Shown: piece by piece, positions 8,537-16,334 of the stretch
How the letters are laid out: every line of letters begins with the position of its first letter
How positions within the stretch are numbered: position 1 is the stretch's first letter
NCBI RefSeq assembly: GCF_000720325.1
Contig: NZ_JOJM01000039.1
Span: 1-64,000, forward strand
Origin: Streptomyces sp. NRRL B-1347
Lineage (GTDB): Bacteria; Actinomycetota; Actinomycetes; Streptomycetales; Streptomycetaceae
Reading direction: 5' to 3'
DNA length: 64,000 nt
Notes under the pieces: generated by a model
What the model was told of the DNA's origin: nothing
Database searches by the model: none
The model's input: only the letters and a program-made list of their open reading frames with translations
Translations under genes and position numbers: made by a program

Positions 8537-9442
8537 GTGTTGGTGGTGTCCGACGAGGTACAGACGGCTCTCGCGCGGCGGCGGCCGGTCGTGGCCCTGG
8601 AGTCCACGATCATCGCGCACGGGCTGCCGCGCCCGCGCAATCTGCGCGTGGCGCTCGAACTGGAGGAGGCCGTACGCGAGGAGGGCGCCGTCCCGGCGAC
8701 GATCGCCGTTCTGGACGGCCGCCCCCACGTCGGCCTGGACAAGGAGCAGCTGGAGCGGGTCGCCGGGGAGGACGGCATCCGGAAGCTGGGCCACCGCGAT
8801 CTGCCCCTGGCTGTCGCCACGGGCGCCAGTGGGGCCACCACGGTGTCGGCGACCGCGCTGCTCGCCGCCCGAGCGGGCCTGCGGGTGTTCGCCACGGGCG
8901 GGCTCGGCGGGGTGCACCGGGAGTGGACGGCGACGCAGGACGAGTCCGCCGACCTCGGCCTGCTCGCGCGCACGCGGATCACGGTGGTGTGCGCGGGGGT
9001 GAAGTCGATCCTGGACGTGGCGGCCACGCTGCAGCGCCTGGAGACGCTGGGCGTCGCGGTCGCCGGGTACCGGACGGAGCGCTTCCCCGGCTTCTACCTC
9101 GCCGACTCCGGGCACTCCGTGGACTGGACGCTGCGTACGCCGGACGAGGTGGCGGCGGTGATGCGGGCGCAGGACTCCCTCGCCGGACCGGAGTCGGCGC
9201 TCGTCGTGGCGAATCCCGTGCCCCAGGAGCAGCAGCTCGATCCCGCACTCCACGCGCGCGTACTCGACGAGGCGCTACGGGAGTGCGCCGCGCGGGGGGT
9301 GACGGGGCAGGCGGTGACGCCGTTCCTCCTCGACCACCTGGTACGCCACACCGAAGGGGCGTCCCTGGAGGCGAATCTCGCGGCGGTACGGGGCAACGTA
9401 CGCCTGGCGGCACGGATCGCGGCCGCGTGGGCGGCGGGATGA
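8537..9442 (+). CDS. psuG: Pseudouridine-5'-phosphate glycosidase
   Basis: PsuG splits pseudouridine 5'-phosphate reversibly into uracil and ribose 5-phosphate; in cells it works in the degradative direction, allowing breakdown of the C-nucleoside released from RNA turnover. The 301-residue product shows the family motifs LESTIIAHGLPRPRN (Glu 22), ATGASGATT near 94-102, TGGLGGVHR near 120-128 and CAGVKSILD, where Lys 156 corresponds to the Schiff-base lysine of the E. coli enzyme. The GTG at 8537 is selected over earlier in-frame starts because AGGAGG sits seven bases upstream. The stop overlaps the start of the PfkB kinase gene (ATGA), indicating translational coupling and a two-gene pseudouridine catabolic operon. 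Confidence 0.95.
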   Translation: MLVVSDEVQTALARRRPVVALESTIIAHGLPRPRNLRVALELEEAVREEGAVPATIAVLDGRPHVGLDKEQLERVAGEDGIRKLGHRDLPLAVATGASGATTVSATALLAARAGLRVFATGGLGGVHREWTATQDESADLGLLARTRITVVCAGVKSILDVAATLQRLETLGVAVAGYRTERFPGFYLADSGHSVDWTLRTPDEVAAVMRAQDSLAGPESALVVANPVPQEQQLDPALHARVLDEALRECAARGVTGQAVTPFLLDHLVRHTEGASLEANLAAVRGNVRLAARIAAAWAAG

Positions 9443-10383
9443 CGGGCGGGGGCCGCCCTCCGGGCTTGCTGGTCGTCGGTGACGTCGTCACGGACATCGT
9501 CGCCCGGCACCGCACCCCCTTGGTGCCCGGCACCGACACGGAGGCCTCGATCCGCACGGTGCCGGGCGGGGCGGGCGCCAACGTCGCCTGCTGGGCGGCC
9601 TGCTGGGGGCATCGGGACGTGCGCTTCCTGGGGCGCGTGGGCGCCGACGCGGCGGCCTGGCACAAGGAGAACCTGGTCCGGGCGGCCGTGCTCCCGCACC
9701 TCGTCGTCGACCCCGAAGCCCCCACCGGCACCGTGATCAGCCTGGTTGACACGGGCAGCGGCACGGCGGAGCGGACCTTCCTCACGGACAGCGGCGCGGC
9801 GCTGCGCCTCGCCCCCGCCGACTGGACGCCGTCGCTGCTCGACGGCGTGGGCTGGCTGCACCTGTCCGGCTACTTGTTCTTCGCCGAGTCCAGCCGGGCG
9901 GCCGCGCGGGCGGCCCTCGGCGCGGCACGGGCACGAGGCGCGACGGTGAGCGTGGACCCGGCGTCGGCGGGCTTCCTCGCGCGACACGGCCCGGACCGCT
10001 TCCTGGACTGGTGCGACGGGGCGGACGTACTGCTGCCGAGCCGGGACGAGGCGGAGTTGCTCACGGGCCTGCCGCGGGCGGCGGACGCGGCACGGTCGCT
10101 GAGCCGTCGCTTCCCCACGGTGGTGGTCAAGTTGGGCGGCGAGGGCGCCCTGGCCGCGCGGGAGGGCGAGGTGCGGGTGCGCATGCCCGCGGAACGGGTG
10201 GACGCACGGGACTCCACGGGCGCGGGCGACGCGTTCACCGGCGCGTTCGTCGCCTCGCGGCTCGCGGGCGCGAAGCTGTGCGACGCGGTGGCCGAGGGCT
10301 GCGGCGCGGGGGCGCGGGCGGTGTCGCGGGTGGGGGCGCGCCCCGCGCTGACGGTTCCGCGGGACGGCGGCGGGCAGACGTAG
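9439..10383 (+). CDS. psuK: PfkB-family sugar kinase, probable pseudouridine kinase
   Basis: Ribokinase/PfkB-fold kinase of 314 residues. The N-terminal PfkB signature includes VPGGAGANVA at about 41-50, and the C-terminal signature DSTGAGDAF at about 258-266 contains the anion hole and catalytic Asp. Genes for pseudouridine kinase accompany psuG in many bacteria and phosphorylate pseudouridine to the PsuG substrate. The four-base ATGA overlap with psuG here argues for that role, although PfkB kinases are hard to tell apart by sequence and another nucleoside or sugar is possible. No dedicated nucleoside transporter is adjacent; the upstream MFS gene is separated by the divergent cupin gene. 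Confidence 0.85.
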   Translation: MTGGGRPPGLLVVGDVVTDIVARHRTPLVPGTDTEASIRTVPGGAGANVACWAACWGHRDVRFLGRVGADAAAWHKENLVRAAVLPHLVVDPEAPTGTVISLVDTGSGTAERTFLTDSGAALRLAPADWTPSLLDGVGWLHLSGYLFFAESSRAAARAALGAARARGATVSVDPASAGFLARHGPDRFLDWCDGADVLLPSRDEAELLTGLPRAADAARSLSRRFPTVVVKLGGEGALAAREGEVRVRMPAERVDARDSTGAGDAFTGAFVASRLAGAKLCDAVAEGCGAGARAVSRVGARPALTVPRDGGGQT

Positions 10384-10446
10384 CGACGACGGTTCCACGG
10401 CACCGCGGCGGGCAGGCGCGACGGCGTCCCGGACCGGAATCCTCCG

Positions 10447-10473
10447 ATCCCCCAGGCTCAAACGCGCTGGGGA
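10447..10473. terminator. Possible hairpin after psuK
   Basis: TCCCCCAG and CTGGGGA flank an ~11-base loop, giving a 7-bp stem with one bulged C, about 65 bases beyond the psuK stop and before corA. Modest strength, no T-tract. Confidence 0.4.
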
Positions 10474-10519
10474 CCGGACTGGCAGACTTGTCCCTCAAGT
10501 CCAGCGCGAGGAGCCGCAC

Positions 10520-11674
10520 ATGTCGATGGGGAGCAACTTGCGGAAGGTGAGCAGCCTCCGCAAGGTCGGGAACCTGAGGAGCGTTCGCGGCCTGCAGAAG
10601 GTGGCGCGCCTGACCCGGCGCAGCCCGCGCGTCGATCTGAGCCACCCCGCCCGCTCCCCCCTGGGCTCCTCGGTGGTGAAGTGCGTGACCTATCGCAAGG
10701 GGGTGCGGCAGACCACGGCGTGCGACGGCGACCTCGTCGAGGCCGTGGCCCAGGTCCGCAAGGACGACGACGGCTTCGTCTGGCTCGGCCTGCACGAGCC
10801 CACGGAGCCGGAGTTCGCCGGCATCGCCGAGCTGTTCGGCCTGCATCCGCTGGCGGTCGAGGACGCGGTCCACGCCCACCAGCGGCCGAAGGTCGAGCGC
10901 TATGACCAGATGCTGTTCGCCGTGTTCAAGACCGTCTGCTACGTCGAGCACGCCGAGCTGACCGCGACCAGCGAGGTGGTGGACACCGGCGAGATCATGG
11001 TCTTCGTCGGCCGCGAGTTCGTGATCACCGTGCGGCACGGCAGGCACGGCTCCCTCGGCCCGCTGCGCGAGCAGCTCGAGTCGACGCCCGAGCAGCTCGC
11101 GCAGGGCCCGGCCGCGGTGCTGCACGCGATCGCGGACCAGGTCGTCGACGACTACCTCGACGTGGCGGAGGCGGTCCAGGCCGACATCGACGAGGTCGAG
11201 TCCGAGGTGTTCTCCCCCACCGGGGCGCGCACGGCCGACCCCGGCCGCATCTACCAGCTCAAGCGTGAGCTGCTGGAGCTGAAGCGCGCGGTGGTGCCCC
11301 TGGCCAGGCCGCTCCAGGTGCTCGCCACCCAGCCGATACGCGTCATCGCCCCGGAGATACAGGCGTACTTCCGCGACGTGGACGACCACCTCAAGCGGGT
11401 CGTCGAGCAGATAGCCGCCTTCGACGAACTGCTGAACTCGATCCTCCAGGCCCACCTCGCCCAGGTGACGGTCGCGCAGAACGACGCCACCCGGAAGATC
11501 ACGGCCTGGGCCGCCATCGTGGCCGTCCCGACGATGGTGTGCGGCATCTACGGCATGAACTTCGACCACATGCCCGAGCTGCACTGGCGGTTCGGCTACG
11601 CACTCGTCATGGGGGTGATCGCCACGGGATGCGTCGTGCTGTACCGCGGCTTCCGGCGCAACGGCTGGCTGTGA
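10520..11674 (+). CDS. corA: Magnesium/cobalt transporter CorA family
   Basis: A 384-residue CorA-type divalent cation channel: a large cytoplasmic N-terminal domain with long alpha helices (the region around DDYLDVAEAVQADIDEVE and RIYQLKRELLELKR forms the stalk), then two C-terminal membrane helices at about 324-343 and 357-375. The selectivity signature YGMNF lies at 344-348 directly after the first helix, and the C-terminus is basic (RGFRRNGWL) as in CorA. The ATG at 10520 has GAGGAG upstream. The first ~36 residues are an unusual basic segment with an LRKV/LRSV/LQKV-type repeat every six or seven residues, absent from typical CorA. The gene is convergent with the CBS-domain gene, only 28 bases away. 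Confidence 0.95.
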   Translation: MSMGSNLRKVSSLRKVGNLRSVRGLQKVARLTRRSPRVDLSHPARSPLGSSVVKCVTYRKGVRQTTACDGDLVEAVAQVRKDDDGFVWLGLHEPTEPEFAGIAELFGLHPLAVEDAVHAHQRPKVERYDQMLFAVFKTVCYVEHAELTATSEVVDTGEIMVFVGREFVITVRHGRHGSLGPLREQLESTPEQLAQGPAAVLHAIADQVVDDYLDVAEAVQADIDEVESEVFSPTGARTADPGRIYQLKRELLELKRAVVPLARPLQVLATQPIRVIAPEIQAYFRDVDDHLKRVVEQIAAFDELLNSILQAHLAQVTVAQNDATRKITAWAAIVAVPTMVCGIYGMNFDHMPELHWRFGYALVMGVIATGCVVLYRGFRRNGWL

Positions 11675-11702
11675 CCGCGAGCCGCAGCGGCACCGGGAGG
11701 CG

Positions 11703-12122
11703 TCAGCCCTTGGCGTAGACGCTCTCGCACCAGGCCGCGAGCTGCTCCTCCGTCAGGTGCTTGGCGAGGTCGGCCTCGCTGATCATCCCGACGAGGCGCT
11801 TGTCCTCGATCACGGGCAGCCTGCGGATCTGGTGGCCCTGCATCTCCTCCAGGACGGCGTCGACACCGGCGTCCGAGGCGATCCAGCGCGGGGTGCCCTG
11901 GGCGAGTTCGCCCGCGGTGACCTTGGCCGGGTCGTGCCCCATGGCCACGCAGCGGACGACGATGTCGCGGTCGGTGAGGATGCCGCACAGCCGCTCGTTC
12001 TTGTCGCTGATGGGCAGGGCGCCCACGTCCAGCTGGCGCATCAGCTGCGCCGCGCGGTCCAGGGTCTCGTGGGCGGGGATCCACTGGGCCCCGCGGTGCA
12101 TGATGTCTCCGGCGGTGGTCAT
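11703..12122 (-). CDS. Tandem CBS-domain protein
   Basis: A 139-residue protein consisting of one CBS pair: first domain about 6-60 (AGDIMHRG ... LPISDKNERLCGILTDRDIV), second about 70-125 (DAVLEEMQGHQIRRLPVIEDKRLVGMISEADLAKHL). Such stand-alone pairs bind adenosine nucleotides or SAM and regulate partner proteins; the partner is unknown. The start is the ATG at 12122, which has GGGAGG at good spacing; longer in-frame starts up to 12239 add unconserved sequence. Actinobacterial stand-alone CBS proteins of this type are often stress- or hypoxia-induced, which is inference here. Two copies of an 18-bp direct repeat lie about 50-85 bases upstream of the start codon. Confidence 0.92.
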   Translation of the reverse strand: MTTAGDIMHRGAQWIPAHETLDRAAQLMRQLDVGALPISDKNERLCGILTDRDIVVRCVAMGHDPAKVTAGELAQGTPRWIASDAGVDAVLEEMQGHQIRRLPVIEDKRLVGMISEADLAKHLTEEQLAAWCESVYAKG

Positions 12123-12170
12123 GACGTACCTCCCGATGCCGGACGGCCGGCGCGGCGCGGGGGCACCGCT

Positions 12171-12207
12171 AGTCCCGACGACCTCATTCAGTCCCGACGA
12201 CCTCATT
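12171..12207. repeat. 18-bp direct repeat upstream of the CBS gene
   Basis: Identical copies of AGTCCCGACGACCTCATT at 12171-12188 and 12190-12207, separated by one base. On the CBS gene strand they read AATGAGGTCGTCGGGACT twice, at about -50 to -85 from the start codon, which is a plausible place for a regulator-binding site. Confidence 0.8.
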
Positions 12208-12326
12208 GTCACCGCCCCACCGGACGCATGCACCCGCACCTGGTCAGCAGTCGGCGGGGGACGGCCGCACCACGGCAGGTCAGCGCTGCCACAGGCCTGC
12301 GCGCGGGCAGGCCGGCACCGCGCGGC

Positions 12327-12959
12327 TCAGCCGTGCCACGCCGGATGCCGCGGGTCGTCGGCCCGTACGACCACGTCGGCGGCGGCCGTGGGGTCCCGCT
12401 CGGCCTCGTAGCGCTCGAAGGCCGGGAGCGTCCACTGGTCCTCGGGCGGCGTGCGCCTGCGCAGGGCCCCGGGAGACAGCCGTACGTGCACCGTCAGATC
12501 GAAGGGGAACCAATGACCGAGCAGCAGGGGGCCGTGCAGCAACAGCAGGCCTCCCGGTGGGAGCTGGGCGTAGGAGCTGCGGGTTGCGCGGTCGGCCGCC
12601 GGGTCCCACAGGTCGGGCAGGATCCGTCCGGTGCCGCCGGGGTCCAGCGGTCCGAAGACCTCACGCCAGAGGGCGCCCGTGTCGAACCAGCCGCTGTAGT
12701 AGGCCTCGACGTCCTCGTGGCCGTACTCGAACCGCAGCGAGGCGGGCCGCAGGAACCCCTGGGTGCCGACGACGAGCGCGGACCGCCCGCGCACGCGCAG
12801 CGCCTCGCCGACCCGTTCCGCGAGGTCGCCGGGCCGGGCCGCGGGCGCGCCGTCGAAGGCGACGCGCGGCCAGTCGCCGCCGTCCGCGGGCGGCAGCTCC
12901 AGGAGCCGGTCGGCGAGGGTGTCGGTGAGCCGTTCCCAGGTGATCGCTTCGAGTCGCAC
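12327..12959 (-). CDS. Uridine kinase-like P-loop fold protein, degenerate P-loop
   Basis: A 210-residue protein with the layout of actinobacterial proteins annotated as uridine kinase: LADRLLELP, then a hydrophobic strand leading into the P-loop position, a TQGFLRPASLRFEYG region, a YYSGWFDTGALWREVF region and an R-rich lid (RLSPGALRRRTPPEDQW). The P-loop position reads FDGAPAARPGDLAE and lacks the GK[ST] of a Walker A motif, so ATP binding and kinase activity are doubtful. The start is GTG 12959, which is close to leaderless and has no clear ribosome-binding site. It is divergent from the DUF2293 gene. Alternatively, it is a non-catalytic paralogue that binds nucleosides. Confidence 0.75.
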   Translation of the reverse strand: MRLEAITWERLTDTLADRLLELPPADGGDWPRVAFDGAPAARPGDLAERVGEALRVRGRSALVVGTQGFLRPASLRFEYGHEDVEAYYSGWFDTGALWREVFGPLDPGGTGRILPDLWDPAADRATRSSYAQLPPGGLLLLHGPLLLGHWFPFDLTVHVRLSPGALRRRTPPEDQWTLPAFERYEAERDPTAAADVVVRADDPRHPAWHG

Positions 12960-13053
12960 GGGGCCATGATGCCCACACGCCCAAGGGGCGGCGCGGGTGG
13001 GCAGGGGTGCGCGGGCCGCGTGCGGTGCGCCGCCGGGCGGGAAGATACCTCCC

Positions 13054-13746
13054 ATGGCACTGCCCCGCTCCGCAACTCCCGCCGCCGGTACCGGCCTTGT
13101 CGCCTTCCAGCCCCTCAAGCGCAAGCGCTGCGCGGAGTGCGGGGCGGGGCCGTTGGCGCTGCTCACCCTGGAGGAGGGCGGGCCGCGCTGTCTGGACTGC
13201 GCGGACCTCGGGCACCTCGTGTACCTCCCGCGCGGCGACACGGCGCTCACCAGGCGGTCGCGGGAAGGCAGCGCGCTGTCGGCGGTGGTGGTCCGCTTCA
13301 ACCGGCGCAAGAGCCGGTACGAGCGCCAAGGCGTCCTGGTCGAGGAGGCGGCGCTCGCGCGGGCCGAGGAGCGGTGCCTGGCGGACGCGGAGGCACGGGC
13401 GCGGCGGCGCGCGCGGGACGCCGTGCGCCGTGCGGCCGGGGACGAGCGCTTCGCGGCGGCGTTCGCCGAGGAGATCCTGCGCCTCTTCCCCCGGTGCCCG
13501 CCGGAGCGGGCCCGGCGGATCGCCGCGCACGCCTCGGTGCGCGGCAGCGGCCGGGTGGGGCGCAGCGCGGCCGGGCAGGCCCTCACCCCGCGCGCGGTGA
13601 CGGCTGCGGTGATCGCGGCGGTGCGCCACACGGAGACGGAGTACGACGCCCTGCTGATGCGCGGGATCCCCCGGGGCGAGGCCAGGCGCCGCATCGCCCG
13701 GGGCGTGGAGGAGACCCTGCGCGCCTGGGGGCGGCGGCCGAGCTGA
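13054..13746 (+). CDS. DUF2293 domain protein with zinc-finger-like N-terminus
   Basis: A 230-residue basic protein. The N-terminal third has a CAECG ... CLDCA pair (Cys 26, 29, 46, 49), a likely four-cysteine zinc site. The middle is an arginine/alanine-rich helix (about 100-130) and the C-terminal ~90 residues match the DUF2293 family, with FPRCPPERARRIAAHA and VIAAVRHTETEYD segments. The function of DUF2293 is unknown; the basic charge and zinc finger suggest nucleic-acid binding, which is inference. The ATG at 13054 is the best start, nineteen codons into the longest open frame. A three-copy 21-bp repeat begins at the stop codon. Confidence 0.82.
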   Translation: MALPRSATPAAGTGLVAFQPLKRKRCAECGAGPLALLTLEEGGPRCLDCADLGHLVYLPRGDTALTRRSREGSALSAVVVRFNRRKSRYERQGVLVEEAALARAEERCLADAEARARRRARDAVRRAAGDERFAAAFAEEILRLFPRCPPERARRIAAHASVRGSGRVGRSAAGQALTPRAVTAAVIAAVRHTETEYDALLMRGIPRGEARRRIARGVEETLRAWGRRPS

Positions 13747-13808
13747 CCAGCGCCCTCGGCAGAGTGACCAGCATCCTCGGCAGCGTGGCCAGCACCCTCG
13801 GCAGGGTG
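13746..13808. repeat. Three 21-bp tandem repeats after the DUF2293 stop
   Basis: Units at 13746-13766, 13767-13787 and 13788-13808, each of the form RCCAGCxxCCTCGGCAGxGTG. The array starts on the last base of the DUF2293 stop codon. The 21-bp (seven-codon) period reads as a leucine heptad on either strand, but no ORF with a supported start contains it. The rest of the 278-bp gap to 14024 contains no further gene that I can support. Confidence 0.8.
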
Positions 13809-14024
13809 GGAAAGGGGCAGCGCACGCCGGTGGCGAGACGGTGGCGCATGGAGCTGCGGGAACGGCGTATGGCCGGGGGCGCGTCGTGGCATTTGACTTG
13901 TCGTAGACACACCACACCGTGCAGGATCTTGCGCGGCGCGCCGACCGCCCCCAGGCCCGGTCCCCCGTAGGAAGCCCTCGCGGGAGCCGATCGTCCAGAG
14001 GCCGGACCCACTCAGGGAGTTGCC

Positions 14025-14504
14025 ATGATCGAGGGACCCTACTTCGTGCTCACCGTCCTCGGTGCGATCTCCTGCGGCCTGGTCGCGGGGGTGTTCATCG
14101 GCTTCTCCACGTTCGTGATGAAGGGCCTCGCGGCGCTGCCCCCGGCCCAGGGCATCGCCGCGATGAACGCGATCAACGTCACGGCGGTCACTCCGGCGTT
14201 CATGGCGGTCTTCATGGGGGCGACGGGCGTGTGCGCGGTGCTCGCCGTGGTCACGTTCGTGCTGTGGCCGGACGAGGGCACGGTGGAGCTGCTGCTCGGC
14301 TGCGCGCTGTATCTGGTGGGCTGCTTCGGCGTCACCGTGGCGGCGAACGTGCCGCGCAACGACGCGCTGGCGAAGGTCGACGCGGGGTCGGAGCGCGGGG
14401 CCGCGTACTGGCGGACGTACGTGGCGGAGTGGACGATGTGGAACCACGTCCGCACCGTGGCGGCCACCGGCGCCTCGGTGGCCTTCGTCCTCGGCCTGAC
14501 CTGA
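14025..14504 (+). CDS. DUF1772 (anthrone oxygenase-like) membrane protein
   Basis: A 159-residue protein with four hydrophobic segments (about 5-28, 55-78, 84-104, 138-157), matching the DUF1772 family that includes anthrone-oxygenase-like membrane proteins. A conserved-looking loop reads NVPRNDALAKVD followed by YVAEWTMWNHVRT, typical of the family's third-fourth helix connection (NxPxND and W..WNHxR). The biochemical role of the free-standing bacterial copies is not established. The ATG at 14025 has AGGGAG upstream. The gene stands alone between the repeat-bearing gap and a low-complexity gap. Confidence 0.87.
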   Translation: MIEGPYFVLTVLGAISCGLVAGVFIGFSTFVMKGLAALPPAQGIAAMNAINVTAVTPAFMAVFMGATGVCAVLAVVTFVLWPDEGTVELLLGCALYLVGCFGVTVAANVPRNDALAKVDAGSERGAAYWRTYVAEWTMWNHVRTVAATGASVAFVLGLT

Positions 14505-14650
14505 CCGGCCCGGTCCGGACTGCTCGCCCCGGACCGCCCGACGAGCCCGACCCGACCCGACCGCCCCAGACCGCCCGACCGGCCTGACCGGCCTAGACCG
14601 CCGGACAAGCGCGACGAACCCACCCGCCCGACCCAGACCACGCCGCCCCC
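14505..14650. repeat. Low-complexity GACCGxCC-rich spacer
   Basis: About 145 bp made mostly of degenerate GACC/GCCC/GACG words such as CCGACCCGACCCGACC and ACCGGCCTGACCGGCC. The period is about 5-10 bp. It sits between the DUF1772 stop and the gltD leader and contains no supportable gene. Confidence 0.6.
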
Positions 14651-14736
14651 GGCCCCCGGCATGCCCGCCCCGCCCCCGCGACGTACCGTGACTCGAAGGA
14701 CGCGTATCGCGGGCGGGGAGACGTAGGGAGACGGCC

Positions 14737-16224
14737 ATGGCCGACCCCAAAGGGTTCCTCAGGGTGGCGCGCGAGGAGTGGCCGCGGCGGGCGGTCGGCG
14801 ACCGGGTCAAGGACTGGGACGAGGTGTACGAGCCGGATGCGCTGCTTCCGCTCGTGGTGGCGCAGGCGGACCGCTGCATGGACTGCGGAGTTCCGTTCTG
14901 CCACGAGGCGTGCCCGCTGGGGAACCTCGTCCCGGAGTGGAACGAGCTCGTCTCGCGCGCCGACTGGTACGCGGCGGCCGAGCGGCTGCACGCCACGAAC
15001 AACTTCCCCGAGTTCACCGGGCGGCTGTGCCCCGCCCCGTGCGAGGCGGGCTGCGTGCTCGCGATCAACCAGCCCGCGGTGACGATCAAGAACGTCGAGG
15101 CCGCCATCGCCGACCGCGTCTGGGCGGACGGCCTCGCGCCGCCGCGGCCGCCGGAGCGGCTGACCGGCAAGAGCGTCGGCGTCGTCGGCTCGGGCCCCGC
15201 GGGTCTCGCGGCGGCGCAGCAGCTGACGCGCGCGGGGCACACGGTGGTGGTGTACGAGCGCGAGGACCGCGCGGGCGGGCTCCTGCGGTACGGGATCCCC
15301 GCGTTCAAGATGGAGAAGCGGCATCTGGAGCGGCGGCTCGCGCAACTGACCGCCGAGGGCACCCAGTTCCGTACGTCGACGCACGTCGGGCGGGACGTGG
15401 GCGCGGCGGCGCTGCGCGCCCGGCACGACGCGGTGGTCCTCGCCGTGGGGGCCACGGCGTGGCGGGAGCTGCCGGTGCCGGGGCGTGAGCTCGCCGGGGT
15501 CCGGCAGGCGATGGAGTACCTGCCGCTCGCCAACCGCGTGTGCGAGGGGGACCTGGACGCCTCGCCCCTGTCGGCGGCCGGGAAGCACGTGGTGATCGTG
15601 GGCGGCGGCGACACCGGCGCGGACTGTCTGGGCACGGCGGTGCGCGAGGGCGCGGCGTCGGTCACGCAGGTGGACATCCGCCCGCTGCCGGACGCCGAGC
15701 GGGACGGGACGGCCGAGCCGTGGCCGACGTACCCGCACGTGTACCGGGTGTCGCCCGCCCACGAGGAGGCCGGGGAGCTGGGGTTCGGGCAGCGCCCCGA
15801 CGCGGACGCGCGGCTCTTCGCGGCGGCCGCGCTGCGGTTCGCCGGGGACGCGGCGGGGCGGGTGCGGGCGGTGCGGCTGTCCGGCGTCGACGAGGACCGG
15901 CGGCCGGTGCCCGGCGCGGAGCGGGTGCTGCGCGCCGATCTGGTGCTGCTCGCGCTCGGGTTCCGGGGGCCGGAGGTGGTGGGCGGCGCGGTCGAGGAGC
16001 TGGGCGTGTCCGTGGCGCCGAGCGGGGCCGTGGCCCGTGACGACGCGTACGCGACGGACGTTCCGGGGGTGTTCGTCGCCGGGGACGCGGGCCGTGGTCA
16101 GTCCCTGGTGGTGTGGGCGATCGCGGAGGGCAGGGCCGCGGCGGCGGCCGTGGACCGCTGGCTGATGGGCAGCACGCTGCTGCCGTCACCGGTGGGCGCC
16201 CACGCCCGCCCGCTCACGGCGTGA
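14737..16224 (+). CDS. gltD: Glutamate synthase small subunit (orphan GltD)
   Basis: A 495-residue iron-sulfur flavoprotein of the GltD type, which takes electrons from NADPH through FAD to Fe-S clusters. The N-terminal cluster domain has cysteines CMDCGVPFCHEACP (Cys 47, 50, 55, 59) and CPAPCEAGC (98, 102, 106). The FAD fold starts with VVGSGPAGLAAA at about 149-160, the NADPH fold is IVGGGDTGADC near 288-298, and the C-terminal FAD motif is GVFVAGDAGRG. Length and motifs match full GltD. No gltB lies next to it, so it may pair with a distant GltB or serve another amidotransferase or reductase; streptomycetes commonly have a second gltD of this kind. The ATG at 14737 has a GGGAGA-type site upstream. 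Confidence 0.95.
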   Translation: MADPKGFLRVAREEWPRRAVGDRVKDWDEVYEPDALLPLVVAQADRCMDCGVPFCHEACPLGNLVPEWNELVSRADWYAAAERLHATNNFPEFTGRLCPAPCEAGCVLAINQPAVTIKNVEAAIADRVWADGLAPPRPPERLTGKSVGVVGSGPAGLAAAQQLTRAGHTVVVYEREDRAGGLLRYGIPAFKMEKRHLERRLAQLTAEGTQFRTSTHVGRDVGAAALRARHDAVVLAVGATAWRELPVPGRELAGVRQAMEYLPLANRVCEGDLDASPLSAAGKHVVIVGGGDTGADCLGTAVREGAASVTQVDIRPLPDAERDGTAEPWPTYPHVYRVSPAHEEAGELGFGQRPDADARLFAAAALRFAGDAAGRVRAVRLSGVDEDRRPVPGAERVLRADLVLLALGFRGPEVVGGAVEELGVSVAPSGAVARDDAYATDVPGVFVAGDAGRGQSLVVWAIAEGRAAAAAVDRWLMGSTLLPSPVGAHARPLTA

Positions 16225-16334
16225 CACCGCCCCGCCGGAGGAGCAGCCGCGCCCCGAAGAAGCGCGACCCGAGGTGCAGCCACGCCCCGAAGAGCAGCGC
16301 GCCTGAAGCCCAGCCCCAAAAGGCCGGACCCGCC
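16225..16334. repeat. Imperfect GCCCCGAAGA-type repeats between convergent genes
   Basis: The 110 bp between gltD and the convergent DUF574 gene contain three related words: GCGCCCCGAAGAAGCGCG, GCGACCCGAGGTGCAGCC and CACGCCCCGAAGAGCAGCGCG. No perfect terminator hairpin is apparent, and no gene is supported here. Confidence 0.5.

Noticed and set aside
13893..13927. Promoter TTGACT upstream of DUF1772
   Set aside because: No acceptable -10 hexamer lies 16-19 bases downstream.
12327..15677. 1116-codon minus-strand open frame
   Set aside because: Only its last 210 codons (the uridine-kinase-like gene) make sense; the rest is antisense to DUF2293, DUF1772 and gltD.
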